A stretch of 64,000 bases of DNA from Luzula sylvatica (GCA_946800325.1 OX326958.1:23025914-23089913), one strand, 5' to 3'. Positions 12,101 to 22,976 are shown, counted from the first letter of the stretch. Numbers and translations are program-made. Notes: generated by a model not told the origin, from the sequence alone.

Positions 12101-15100
12101 TTGAACGGGGACTCCAGACGGTTGCTTTGACTTAAAAAAAGCTTCATTCCATTCAGTCTTCTTGCCCATCTTGCTGCATCCAAATCCAATGTCCTCAGTG
12201 TCGGAGTTCCTATCGACTTTGTTGCTCGTAGCTCACAGAGGAAAAGTCGGAACTACATTTACGCATACATGGGCTCCCACATGAAAACTTCAAATGTGAT
12301 TGTGACCCGATATAATATTGAAAATTTTGTTATGCACGTACAATTGGTTTGATAAAATTATTAATTGTAACTATTTTCAGATTCGACGACAGAAGGCTCA
12401 AAATGGAGAGGGCAGCAGCAGAGCAAATCAAATCCTGAGCTCAATCTATAATTCAGTAAAAGGTGTAATAAACCGCATACGTAGCGAAGTCAAAGATGTT
12501 CAGGATAAGCTCGACCACGCTACTTCTAGTTTGCAGCATGCAATTGGCATCTTAGGTTCGAAGGGTGAATTTTATCATGGGAAATCAATTAGTCGAGAAA
12601 CAAGCTCTTTAATCAGCGAGCTGGAGGTGTTTGGTCGAGATGAAGAAAGAGATGAAGTGATTGCGATTTTGTTGAAGTCCTCTCGATTGAATAATAACAA
12701 TAAAGGTGACAATGTGGCTGAGTGCTCTTCTAAGAGAAGAAAGAAAGATACATTATCGGTTTTACCAATTGTTGGAATGGGAGGGATTGGGAAGACCACC
12801 CTGGCTCAGCTTGTGTACAATGACGAGAGAGTGAAAAATCATTTTGATATTACTTGTTGGGTAAGTGTATCACAAAATTTCGATGAAAAAAGGTTGATCA
12901 ATGGTATTTTGGAGTCTATTCGTGGAGGGGAACAATTGAATCTTACCAGCTTGAATGCTCTTCATGAGAATCTAAGATTGGGTTTGATGTCAAAAACATT
13001 CTTGATTGTTCTCGATGACATGTGGAACGAGAACAGAAGGGATTGGGATAGTCTATGTGCACCATTGAGGGATGGCCGTGAAGGGAGCATGGTCATTGTA
13101 ACTACACGTTCTCGTGAGGTAGCCGAGATAACTGGTACCGTAACACCCATTTTTCTTGAGGGTTTGTCGCATGATATCTTTTGGGAATTTTTAAAAAAAT
13201 GTGCTTTTAGATCCTCGTATAACCACCCCGAATTGGAAGTGATTGGTAAGAAAATTGTTGCGAAGTTGGAGGGATCACCGTTGGCTGCAAAAACAATTGG
13301 GGGTTTGTTGAATATAGAGCTGGATAGTGAACATTGGAATACTATCTTGGGGAGCCAAATGTGGAAGTTGAAACAAGAGGAGTGTGATATTCTTCCGGCA
13401 CTTCAGCTAAGCTACTTATATTTACCGGCACACCTAAAGAGATGTTTCGATTTTTGTTCAATGTTTCCGAAGAATTATTGGTTTGATCAAAATATATTGG
13501 TCTGTATGTGGGTTGTACATGGATTGGTTTCTCCTCAAGAAGGTATGTTATTGGAGGAAATAGGGGATAGTTATCGGAATGAACTCGTAAAGAGATCTTT
13601 CTTACAACCAATTTTTCCAGGTCATTACGAGGTTGTGTTGTTACATGATTTGATGCATGACCTAGCACAATTTGTTTCACGCAATAATTGTTTATGTATT
13701 CAACCGGGTGATCAGATAGGGGAAATTCCCAAAACTCTTCGGCATTTATCAGTTTCCGGATCGAGTGAGTCGTTGGAGATAAGGAATCGGACAAGATTGC
13801 ATTCACTGAGATTTTTCCAAGAAATGGGAATAACAGATCTCATTGTTGGTTCCTTGTTAAGTAAAATGCCACATCTCCACATGTTGATCCTAGAAGCGTG
13901 TGGCATCAAGGAACTACCTGAGAGTATCGGTAATTTGAAGCATCTCAGGTTTCTTGATATGGAGTCGAACCCAATAAGTGAACTACCGGAATCACTTTTT
14001 CAAATCGATGGCCTACAATATTTATATGTTCGGGGTTGCCCATTACGCAATCTTCCTGAAAGCTTCTCTAAACTAGAAAACTTGAAAATATTTGAAGCAA
14101 ACTACGAAGTTCTAGCAATGATTCCAAATATTGGAAAGCTAACTTCTCTCCAGAGTTTAGAGGTGTTTAAGGTTTCAAAGGAGAATGGACATAAAATTGT
14201 TGAGTTGAGAGATCTAAATCAGTTGAGAGGGAATTTATTTGTCAATAATCTTGAGAACGTGGAGGGTGAAGAAAGTGCTGCCCAAGCTAGTCTTATTAAT
14301 AAGAAGTACATTTCTCATTTATCTCTTGAATGGTCTTCAAATAGAAATACCTCACATAATAATCATAATGCTTGTCGTGAGGATGAAAAAGTGCTCGCCG
14401 GTCTTCGGCCACATAAAAATCTGAAAAAAATGAGCTTATGTTCCTACCTCGGAGGGAAATGTCCGATTTGGTTGCGGAGAGAATGTTTACCTTTCTTAAA
14501 CAAACTACTAATTATTAATTGTTCTGCTCTTGAAGAGTTAACTGTTATCTCTTCCTCCCTCCATGAGCTACACATTTCGGAGTGCAAAACCCTGAAAAGT
14601 ATACAAGATTGTTTGTCACCGAATAATTTACCATTCATAAGGATAATATCAATTGATAATTGTGACAACCTAGTGTCGCTTCCGATTGAGAATTTCGGTG
14701 GATTCGGCTCTTTGGAGGAGTTAACCATATCATTTTGTCCCAATTTGATATGCCCGAAAAAGCTCTTGTTACCTTCCTCCCTAAAAACTCTCGTGCTAAA
14801 AGCATGTTGCGGTATTGACTCCGCACTACCCGACTGCCTATTCTTCCTACCTTCTCTCTCCAAATTGGAGATAACACATTGTCCCCACATAACATTACTG
14901 GAGTTACATCAGCTCAGGAAACTCGGTGAATTAATAGTTTCAGACTGTCAAGAGTTAGTGTGTTTGGGGACACTAGGAGATTCTTCATCCTTGAAGAGAT
15001 TGGAAATTGTTAAGTGCCCTAAATTGCGAGTTTCTAGGATCTTAATGCCCGATTCAGGGAGAAATGGGACATTTATGCTACAACTTTATGAATTGGTTAT

Positions 15101-15885
15101 TAGTGATATTTCTTTTCTCAGGTCTCGAATTTTAGATGCTCTTCCATGCATAAAAATGGTTACTGTGTGTGGATCTTATGAAGTTACGCTGTTCACGGGA
15201 GCAGATAATGTGATTTCGGGAAACCTCCTCGCATCACTAGAAAGTCTAACTCTGATAGATTGTGTTAATCTTCAGTTGGTGGACCTGCCTAGTCTAAATT
15301 TTCTTAAAGAGATTAATGTTCATGGTTGTCCCCAGCTCAAGTCAATATTACACAAAGGGCTTCCCTCTTTAAAAGATGTTAGTTATGATAGAAACGGATG
15401 CCCCGTGTTACAGGAACTCTGGGAAAGGTATATCTCGTTGATTCTTTCTACTTTTCTACTATTAAAATTAATTATGCAAGCACGTTACCATTTTTTTTTT
15501 TTAGAAATTACTTTCTTTTATATGCTCAACCAACGCATGTATTTCATTCTATATTGCATCAACAATTTTTTGTCATGATTCTGTCAATGTGATTTCGTTT
15601 AACATATGCATGCACATCTACGTGGTAGTCAAATTAAGCCTCTATTGATGAATACAATTTTTTGTACTTCTGGGAAATGATATTTCATTCATCACTATAT
15701 ATTCTATTCTTAATTATTACATTAGTTGAGTTGGAATAGCTTGAACTATGTTTAATTGCTTCAGTTATATTTGATGAACTCATTAATTTTCTCACTAAAT
15801 ACTGCAAATAGTTGCACATCTAATGCTTGTTTATATTCACCTGTTCTTTAGGACCAAGAGGGAACGCAATAATGGAAGGCCCTGA
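6113..15885 (+). CDS. CC-NBS-LRR (CNL) disease resistance protein, complete
   Basis: Three exons, 6113-6343, 12381-15427 and 15852-15885, give about 1103 residues. Exon 1 (77 aa) is an Rx-type coiled-coil start ending in the EDVID-like block AEDLLLDFDY. Exon 2 adds the rest of the coiled coil and a full NB-ARC domain: P-loop GMGGIGKTTLAQ near residue 209, RNBS-A HFDITCWVSVSQ, kinase-2 FLIVLDDMW near 284, RNBS-B VIVTTRS, a GLPL motif altered to GSPLAA near 374, and LHDLMHDLA (MHD) near 500. Leucine-rich repeats follow to the end. Such proteins are intracellular sensors of pathogen effectors and work as nucleotide switches. Start: ATG at 6113 is the first in-frame ATG that opens on the family's coiled coil; the longer frame from 5924 runs through CT repeats. 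Both splice phases fit (0 and 2). The C-terminal mini-exon is less certain; without it the frame runs to 15578. Intron 1 is 6037 bp and full of transposable elements. Confidence 0.92.
6566..7166. mobile_element. Foldback MITE in CNL intron 1
   Basis: Long imperfect terminal inverted repeats: the left arm contains AAAAAATCCCTAAGTTTTAG then ATTACTTC (about 6608-6638). The right arm carries the complement (about 7118-7160, GAAGTAATCTAAAAGCTAGG). The inner part is AT-rich and non-coding. I could not find a convincing target-site duplication, so the ends are approximate. Confidence 0.6.
8045..8453. mobile_element. hAT-type MITE, 409 bp, in CNL intron 1
   Basis: The ends are inverted repeats of about 47 bp. 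The left begins GGGTGGCGTTATTGCAAGAG; the right, read in complement, begins GGGTGACGTTATTACAAGAG. They are flanked by a perfect 8-bp target duplication AATATCAA at 8037-8044 and 8454-8461. Eight-base duplications point to hAT elements. No coding capacity. Confidence 0.85.
9440..9975. mobile_element. hAT-type MITE, 536 bp, in CNL intron 1
   Basis: Terminal inverted repeats start CATAGTTAGT at both ends and share CGCGAATAATAC slightly inside. Both sides carry the 8-bp duplication CGTTAGAG (9432-9439 and 9976-9983). The interior is rich in ACGAATAAT and CGTATT motifs and does not code. Confidence 0.85.
10132..10606. mobile_element. hAT-type MITE rich in GATACG motifs, in CNL intron 1
   Basis: Ends are CTATGTTGCACGGATAC and, in complement, CTATGTTGCGTGGATAC. 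Flanking 8-mers ATAATGAA (10124-10131) and ACAATGAA (10607-10614) differ at one base, fitting an old insertion. Inside, GTATCCG/CGGATAC motifs repeat many times. A shorter relative is at 22798-22925. Confidence 0.75.
10793..11886 (+). mobile_element. Solo LTR of a Copia element, in CNL intron 1
   Basis: A 1094-bp sequence starting TGAAGGAAATACAG and ending ATATTCCCCTTCA is flanked by a perfect 5-bp duplication ATATC (10788-10792, 11887-11891). It is the diverged, reverse-complement relative of the LTRs of the Copia element at 39372-47703. For example, both share the block with GGGAATCGG then GGACCGGGCCTTCATTCC. No internal region is present, so this is a solo LTR left by recombination between the two LTRs. 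Reading frames at 11616-11927 and 11696-11887 are LTR sequence, not genes. Confidence 0.9.
11892..12380 (+). other. Remainder of CNL intron 1
   Basis: Non-coding intron sequence between the solo LTR and exon 2. It ends with the acceptor CTATTTTCAG at 12371-12380. No element recognised. Confidence 0.6.
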
Positions 15886-17705
15886 TATACTGCAAGATAT
15901 TTTATAAGATCCAGCACCATAAACTTTGCTAGAGGCATGCATTTTGTTTTTTGTTAAAAATTACGATTATCTGAGATTGTGATATCTCATTGAGAATTTG
16001 TTTGGCTTGAACTTCGCTAAACACAACGATTGCCTTTTCTTTTCTTTTTTTCTTTTTTTGATAATGATTTGCTTAGAAAAATAATTTGGAAATTGTAATT
16101 GTGTTATGTTATGTGCCATAAGAAGCTTTTAAATAGATACTTCGTGTTTAAAGATTTTAGTACAACCCCTCACTCATTCGATGAAAACTGAGCATGACTA
16201 TAAGAAACAAAATCCAACAAAAGGAAAATGAATCATTATGTATTTATTACTGTCATCATATTTTAACTCTCTCTAGGAATTACGCAACCAGCACCATCAT
16301 TTATTTACCTGTCGCAAAAAAGGTGCAAAAATTCAAAATTCAAAATCCATTAAAATCACTCTTTTCCAATTACTATATTAATCGAATGTTACACTTACCA
16401 TAATTTTGGTGCTTCTTTGAAAAATCATATATGGCTTTCACCGTAGCACTATATTTCATCGTTTTCAGCGGGCCCATATGCCTAAAACACCGAATAAAAA
16501 GTTTGTAATAAAGCATAAAATTAATATGTTATGAATAAATTAACTTACACAATTTCGGTATATCTTAATCTCCAAGCTGGAAAACCTAAATGGCATCGCG
16601 CAGGTCCATAGACAAGAAGCAATTCTGGCTCGGGTCCACCATGCCCTAATAAAAACAACAAAATAATTTTTCAGGGGGCCTTTTTGCAAATATCAACAAT
16701 GTAGAGTTTTTTGCAATTTAGGCAAAATACAGGGGCTTAATTGTAAATTTAGGGAAGTACAAGGAGAGGTAATTCACCTATGGATTTCAAAGCATTTGAA
16801 AGGTCAGCTTCGGTGAAATTTAGGGTTTCGATTTCGTCTTTATTTGAATTCGAAGAATTTGAATAGAGATAATTAGTTGCTTTAACAATGGCCTCTTTTC
16901 CGTCACTGTAAGAAATAATCTCTATTTTGAGTCCATGTAGATCCAAATTTGAAGGCACATTTCTATCATCGAACTCCTACAAAATCAAATTAAGTTAATT
17001 TAATTTTGTTTATTGATTCTATTAAATAAGGATTTGTTGATTGAATTACCAAGGATTTCATTTCAATAGATTTTTTTAAAGTTTTTTCATCGGCTATGTT
17101 TGATTTCTTCAGCACACCTAGATATCATCATAAACATTAAAAAATAATTAACTAAATTAAACAGTGAATAAATTGGTAGAATTATTACCTTCAATATCGT
17201 AAAGAATGACATATTTAATGCCAATATTCGATAACCATAATAAAAGCTGGTTAATTTGTCTTTTATTCTTCGCCTCTTCACTGTCGATCACAATTGCCAA
17301 GTACTTGAGTTTCTCCAAATTCAAATTTTGGTATTTGGAGAAAAATCCAGATGAGATTATTAGAAATTGGATTTGTAGAGACAAATACGACCATAAATGC
17401 ACAAGTGTTACTACCAGATGGAGCAAACACCAGAAAAATCCAAGAATAGGGTACAGAATTATATATCCCTTTACCATCTGCAAAGAAAAGAAATAAAAAA
17501 TAGATCAAATTTTCTGTGAGGAATTTCAACAAACACTTTATGGGCAATCATTATCTCATAATTAGATCAGCAACACCTCTAGATATCATGGTTGCATAAT
17601 TAAAACATGCAATTATTGTTTCACTTACATTAAAAGGCGAGATTAGGATCCGGAATGTCTCATTAACCAAACAACAAAATCTGCAAAACAAGAATCGAGT
17701 ATCCA
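15134..17705. repeat. Right copy of the CNL-LEW1 tandem duplication
   Basis: Matches 1-2535 nearly base for base, including CNL exon ends, the spacer and all LEW1 exons. After 17705 the sequence continues into what looks like the native LEW1 promoter and first untranslated exon. The left copy lacks these, so this end of the unit marks the duplication junction. Confidence 0.9.
16373..17477 (-). CDS. LEW1/NUS1-like cis-prenyltransferase subunit, right copy, complete with promoter
   Basis: Minus-strand exons 17477-17189, 17117-17050, 16976-16778, 16645-16549 and 16481-16373 give 253 residues with consistent phases. The start ATG lies directly after an acceptor (TTCTTTGCAG), so upstream exons are untranslated. 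One is at 17680-17629; another ends at about 17771 before the donor GTACGT. Motifs: a membrane-type N-terminus, LKYLAIVIDSEEA, ILYDIEGVLKKS, GPEPELLLVYGP, LGFPAWRLRYTEIVHMGP and QNYGK near the end. The family partners a cis-prenyltransferase at the ER in dolichol synthesis; the Arabidopsis relative is LEW1 and the human one NUS1/NgBR. It converges on the CNL gene with about 490 bp between stop codons. The last exon contains ATG|GTAAGTG, a strong donor; if used, the final nine residues would change. Confidence 0.9.
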
Positions 17706-17770
17706 TAATTTCTCACTCAATACCCAAACGAGAAAGAGGAAAAGTAGAAAAGCTGTAAGTGTAACGTACC

Positions 17771-17880
17771 GAGATCGCTGGAGATCGTTAATGGTGGAGA
17801 GATTTGGGCGAGCAGCGAGGTCAGCGAGGTCGGCATGAGAGAGAAGAGAGCTTGGTGCGTGGGTGCTCGATATATACGAG
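17771..17880 (-). promoter_or_regulatory. Promoter and first untranslated exon of the right LEW1 copy
   Basis: On the minus strand a TATA-like TATATAT lies near 17868-17876. About 30 bp downstream begins a CT-rich leader, which ends at the donor CTCG|GTACGT (exon end near 17771). It is spliced to the untranslated exon 17680-17629. None of this block occurs next to the left copy. The start site is inferred from TATA spacing. Confidence 0.55.
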
Positions 17881-17969
17881 TACCGAGATCTTTTTTGGTT
17901 TGTTTAGTGATTTGGTTGAGAACTACGTGATTGGTATCTGTGTATTTGATTTGAGTACTTTAACTTTAA

Positions 17970-18629
17970 GGGAGATTTACATATTTATCCTTTGTTAAAC
18001 TTAAAATTACATATTTACCCATCTTAAAATTAAAATATCATATTTATCCTTTCATAAATCTAAAATATCATATTTGTCCAAAAATTAAAAACCATCCAAT
18101 TTCTCCGTTAAACTTAACGGTAAACATTTAAAATTACTATTTCATCCTTTGCATATTTGCTTCTAAAAATCCAAAATATCATATTTACCTCTTTACAAAT
18201 AAAAATATCATATTTAATAATATTTTTAGTTATGGTTATATTTTTGTCAATAAGCTATATTTTTTTAGATTTTTGTTTTTGACATTTGAAATTGGTAGAT
18301 TGATAATCTTATGGAATTTTTTTGATGTATTTTTTGCATTTATAGTGTTATCTATAAAATTACATTGTTATATTTTTTGGGTGAAGATGATATTTTTATT
18401 GTTAAAAGGGTAAATATGATATTTTGGAGTTTTAGAAGGGTAAATATGTAAAGGGTAAAATAGTAATTTTAAATGTTAATCGTTAATTTAACTGAAAAAT
18501 TGGATGGTTTTTAATTTTTGGGTAAATATGATATTTTAGATTTATGAAAGGGTAAATATGATATTTTAATTTTAGGAAGGGTAAATATGTAATTTTAAGT
18601 TTAAGAAAGGGTAAATATATAAATCCCCC
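17970..18629. mobile_element. Mutator-type foldback MITE, 660 bp
   Basis: Arms of about 200 bp are complementary to each other and made of ATCATATTTACCC / GGGTAAATATGAT repeats. The left end starts GGGAGATTTACATATTTA; the right end in complement starts GGGGGATTTATATATTTA. The perfect 9-bp duplication TAACTTTAA flanks it (17961-17969, 18630-18638), which is the Mutator signature. Non-coding. Confidence 0.85.
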
Positions 18630-18670
18630 TAACTTTAACGACCAGGTGGAGGGCGTAGGGCTGGCAATTA

Positions 18671-18673
<3 letters not shown>

Positions 18674-18729
<56 letters not shown>
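18674..18729. repeat. (GA)28 microsatellite
   Basis: An uninterrupted GA run inside the hAT MITE. It would be a polymorphic marker. Confidence 0.95.
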
Positions 18730-18731
<2 letters not shown>

Positions 18732-18797
18732 GGATTCCAAAATGGGATGAGAGGGATAGGGACCAGTAGGTAAAGTTTTTGGGTTGGACCATAAATT

Positions 18798-19018
18798 AAG
18801 GATGTATGTGTAATTTTTTAAGGATATATGTGATTAAATTATTTTTTAAGGATGTATGTGTAATTTTTTAAGGATATATGTGATTAAATTATTTTTTAAG
18901 GATGTATGTGTAATTTTTTAAGGATATATGTGATTAAATTATTTTTTAAGGATGTATGTGTAATTTTTTAAGGATATATGTGATTAAATTATTTTTTAAG
19001 GATATATGTGTAATTTTT
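18798..19018. repeat. 50-bp tandem repeat, about 4.4 copies
   Basis: Units starting AAGGATGTATGTGTAATT begin at 18798, 18848, 18898 and 18948, and a variant begins at 18998. The first four are nearly identical, so the array expanded recently. Confidence 0.95.
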
Positions 19019-19354
19019 TCGAACTCGAGCTGGCTCGCGAGCCGAACATCACCCGGCTCGAGCTCGGCTCGAAGTTGGCTCGAGCTGGCTCGGCTCGACT
19101 CGAGTTGGTTCGAGCTAATTTTCGAACGAGCTATTTTCGAACGATCTTCGAGCCGAACTCGAACGAACGTCGAGCTCGAACTTTTTTTGCCAGCCCTAGG
19201 AGGGCGGATCGTCGTTCGTTACCACAGGTCATAAAGTACATGGAGCCAATGACACGTTCAAAGTTGAATATCAATATATATTAATATATGTTTGATTTTA
19301 AATCTTGACTTACTTATTTGTTTTTGCAAAAAATTCAAAAATTTAAGCTAAAAC

Positions 19355-19735
19355 ACATATCAAACACTAAAATTTAACGTTTTTCTTGATATATGAAAAA
19401 ATTATATGGAGATCAAACACCAAAATTTAACGTTTTTCTTGATATATGAAAAAATTATATGCAGATCAAACACCAAAATTCAACGTTTTTCTTGATATAT
19501 AAAAAAAATTATATGCAGATCAAACACCAAAATTTAACGTTTTTCTTGATATATGAAAGAAATTATATGCAGATCAAACACTAAAATTTAACGTTTTTCT
19601 TCATATATGAAACAATTATATGCAGATCAAACACTAAAATTTAACGTTTTTCTTGATATATGAAAAAATTATATGCAAATCAAACACTAAAATTTAATGT
19701 TTTTTTTGGTATATGAAAACATTATATGGATGGGA
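19355..19735. repeat. 53-54 bp tandem repeat, about 7 copies
   Basis: Units contain GATCAAACACCAAAATTTAA then CGTTTTTCTTGATATATG. Copies begin at 19411, 19464, 19518, 19572, 19625 and 19677, plus an earlier variant near 19358. Confidence 0.93.
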
Positions 19736-20310
19736 GATATTAAGTTCTCTCCATATTCCTCAAAAAATAAAATTTAACGTTTTTCACTCAAACTCGAAAA
19801 TTAACGGCTATGTGTGAAATACACAGATTTTAAAATTTTCGCAAAAAAAAACAGATTTAACGTTTTTCTTGATATATGGAAGGGGGATACTAAGTCCTCT
19901 CCATATTCCCTCAAAAAAATAAAATTTAAAGTTTTTCACTCAAACTCGAAAATTAACGGCTATGTGTGAAATACACAGATTTTAAAATTTTCGCAAAAAA
20001 AAACAGATTTAACGTTTTTCTTGATATATGGAAGGGGGGATACTAAGTCCTCTCCATATTCCCTCAAAAAAATAAAATTTAAAGTTTTTCACTCAAACTC
20101 GAAAATTAACGGCTATGTGTGCACGGATTTCAAAATTTTCGCAAAAAAGCAGATTTAACGTTTTTCTTGATATATGAAAAAATTATATGGAAGGGAGATA
20201 TTAACCCCTCTCCCTATTCCCTCAAAAAATAAAATTTAACGTTTCTCACTCAAACTCGAAAATTAACGGCTGTGTGTAAAATACACAGATTTTAAAAATT
20301 TTGCAAAAAA
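19736..20310. repeat. About 152-bp higher-order tandem repeat, 3.5-4 copies
   Basis: The marker AACGGCTATGTGTG (last copy AACGGCTGTGTGTA) recurs near 19804, 19955, 20109 and 20265. Each unit carries the CGTTTTTCTTGATATATG box of the shorter array, so the larger unit was built from it. Confidence 0.9.
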
Positions 20311-21626
20311 AGCAGAGATTAAAAGCATAATGAGAAGTAATAAGCAATTAATATTCAATTTTTTTCTTGAAAATCCCAAATTAGAAGCTAATGCATGCAA
20401 TTAGTGAAAAGTTAACGCATGCAAAATAATCGAGTTATATATTAATTTTTCAGAAAAAAAAATAAAGGCGAAAACACGTGAAAATACTAAAAAAAAAAAA
20501 AAAAATCAAAAACTACGAAATTGCATGCTATTAGATACAAATTATCCATATTATAAATTTTTTATCGAAAAAGAACTGAAAATGAAGTTTATGTTATACA
20601 TACAAAATATTCAATTTGCATCTTTTCTCAAAAATAAATCAGAAAATGAAGGTTAATACATGAGAAATGTTAAATTTTCTTTAAAACTCAGAAAATTTAG
20701 GCTAGTACACCCACATTGTGAAATTTGAATTTGTTTTTCTCAAAAACCCCGAACTTAAAAGGTTAACATATGTTAATACTCGAATTTTGATGTTTTTTTT
20801 TTATCAAATCCTAATCGAAGACTAATATACATAAAAAAATATTCAATATTCAAGCTTTTATAAAAAACACTTTGGAATTAAAATATCAAAGTTTTCGGAA
20901 AAAACTTCAAAATTCAGAACTAATATATTAAAATTATTAAGCTCGAGACTTTTTCATTTAACTTTCGAAAAAACTAATACACCTGAAGTTGATAATTATT
21001 TTTTCTAAAAAAACTCCGGTATGACAACTAATACAAGGATATACTCAACTTTAATATTTTTTTAAAAAAATCTGAAATTGAAAATCAATTCAAGCGAAAT
21101 ATTTAAATTATATCGAGGCCATCACCTGAGATACAAGGTGGGTAATTTCAGTGATTTATCGATTAATTAGCCATCCAAATTAGTAACAATTTATCATATG
21201 TAATATTACATGTCCTAAATTCTAATAATTAAAACATGGGAAATTCTTAATTAATTATATCATGTTATTTGCCTAGCATTAATTAACAACTGTATATTTG
21301 ACAATAATGATAGGCATCTAAATTTCGTACCTAGATTTCATCTAAAAGCATACGTGCTAAATCATAGTGCAACAACATCAAATTTTTAAATGAAAATAAA
21401 ATTTTAAAAATTCTAAATTTGATTGCCGCGTGTATTTTTAGGTACCTATGATTATTACATATTTGAGTTTTACACAAAAATTAATAGTTGACAAATATTA
21501 AAATACTCTTTAGAAAAACATATCATAAGAAAATTGACATATCATAAAATGCTCTTAAAACAAACAAATAGTCTAACATCTTTTAAAAACAACCAATCAT
21601 GAGCAAAAAAGACATAGCATAGAACT
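20311..21626. other. AT-rich intergenic DNA without a recognisable gene
   Basis: Low-complexity, A/T-dominated sequence with no reading frame of note. Repeated phrases such as CTCAAAAA and GAAATT suggest an old, decayed continuation of the neighbouring arrays. Confidence 0.5.
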
Positions 21627-22797
21627 AGGGCAGGCAACAACGAGCCGAGCCGAACATAGGTCATCTCGAGCTCGGCTCGAACCATCTCGGCTTGAATCTA
21701 GTTCGAACCATCCCGGCTCGAGTCTGGCTCGAACCGGCTCGTCTCGACTCGGAACAAAGGTTCGAGCTACACATCTCAGGTCGAGCTCGGCTCGAAAAAA
21801 GCTCGAATCAGTTCGGATCGGCTCGCATATTAGTTTGAAAAAAAATCACAAAATTCATAAAAATTCATAAAAACCACAAAAATCACAAAAACATCACAAA
21901 CATATAATAAACATAATTCATACTACCAAATAAACAAATATAGTTCATGAATGTAAGTAAATAAAATAGTCCAACAAATATATACCATTAACGAATTCAA
22001 ATAAAACATATACCATTCTCATCCCCAGATCCCAGCCTTCCTTTCTCCCCAAATCATATACAAACAAAATTTTAGAAAAAAGTTGATTAAAATTATAAAT
22101 TAAATAATTAAATGAGGAATAAATTATACAAAAGGAAATTTAAAAATTTGGTTTCAGATTACTTACTCGAATTTAGAATTCACCATGTCCATAACTGGAT
22201 TTATATGGTTACCTGCAAATTATTGGCACAAACTCAGTCTCCTTAATTAAGACATTGTTTCTAAATCAAACTATCTCGTTGCAACAATAAAACAATACCC
22301 CAAACTAAATTAATTACAACCAATTTTTCATAAGAGGTACTGTTTTGACTTGTAGTTAGAAAACAGGTTTGTTCCGTGATAAAGTGTGTACTCGAAACAA
22401 CAGAAAAACAAAACAGGTCACTTGAATCAATTTTTTATAATGCATTCATTTTGCGGTTGCGATTTCAGGAATTTATCTTAAAACACAACATTATATTTTT
22501 TTTCAAAATACTACTAATCATAGTTAAAATTTCAAGATCGAGTTAAACATGAACACCTTAATTCAATTTTCAAAGTGCACGAAATCGAAATTAGTTCTGA
22601 TTCGAGTTTTGGATAATAATTCTGTATTTTGAGTTTTGCGTCAAGTTGAGTATAAATAAAAAACTAAATCATACAGACTCAATGAAAACCAGTTAATTTT
22701 TTTAAACAGAAATTGATAATCGAATCAGTTAACCACCGATTACTGATTAATTGGTGATTAATTCAAATTTTTACAATATTGCCTGGCGCCGAGAAAC
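21627..22797. other. Spacer beginning with a possible hAT end and a GAGCTCGGCTCGAA-rich tract
   Basis: TAGGGCAGGCAA at 21627 resembles the end of the hAT MITE at 18656. It is followed by the same kind of GAGCTCGGCTCGAA-rich tract (to about 21830). No matching right end or target duplication was found. The rest is AT-rich and non-coding. Confidence 0.4.
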
Positions 22798-22925
22798 CTG
22801 TGTTGCACAGATATGACGATATGTATTGGATACGGAAATACGATATTTTAATATATGATTTATGATACGATACGGATACGACGATACGGATAAATTCGAT
22901 TTTTTGAAGTATCCACGCAACATAG
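22798..22925. mobile_element. Short GATACG-rich MITE upstream of RPS10
   Basis: Ends CTGTGTTGCAC and, in complement, CTATGTTGCGTGGATAC match the element at 10132-10606. The body has the same GATACGATACGGATACG repeats. It lies about 50 bp upstream of the first promoter motif of the plastid RPS10 gene. Confidence 0.65.
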
Positions 22926-22976
22926 CAATAAACAAGTTGGTTAGGCCAATTGGGTTTTTTTTTTCCCCTCAACAAT

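Larger units (their letters stand above)
18656..19198. mobile_element. hAT MITE, 543 bp, built of three simple arrays
   Basis: Ends TAGGGCTGGCAA and TTTGCCAGCCCTA form inverted repeats. The perfect 8-bp duplication GGAGGGCG lies at 18648-18655 and 19199-19206. The interior consists of a GA microsatellite (18674-18729), a 50-bp tandem repeat (18798-19018) and a GAGCTCGGCTCGA-rich tract (19019-19180). It begins only 26 bp after the neighbouring Mutator-type element. Reading frames here come from the repeats. Confidence 0.88.

Noticed and set aside
18483..19284. Frames at 18483-18792 and 18956-19284
   Set aside because: Created by the GA microsatellite and GAGC-rich tract of the hAT MITE.
18798..20310. 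CRISPR-like direct repeats
   Set aside because: Units are contiguous tandem repeats without unique spacers, in a plant nuclear context.
21627..22797. Complete hAT element bounded by TAGGGCAGGCAA and TTGCCTGGCG
   Set aside because: No matching target duplication and only a short end match; kept as spacer with a possible left end.
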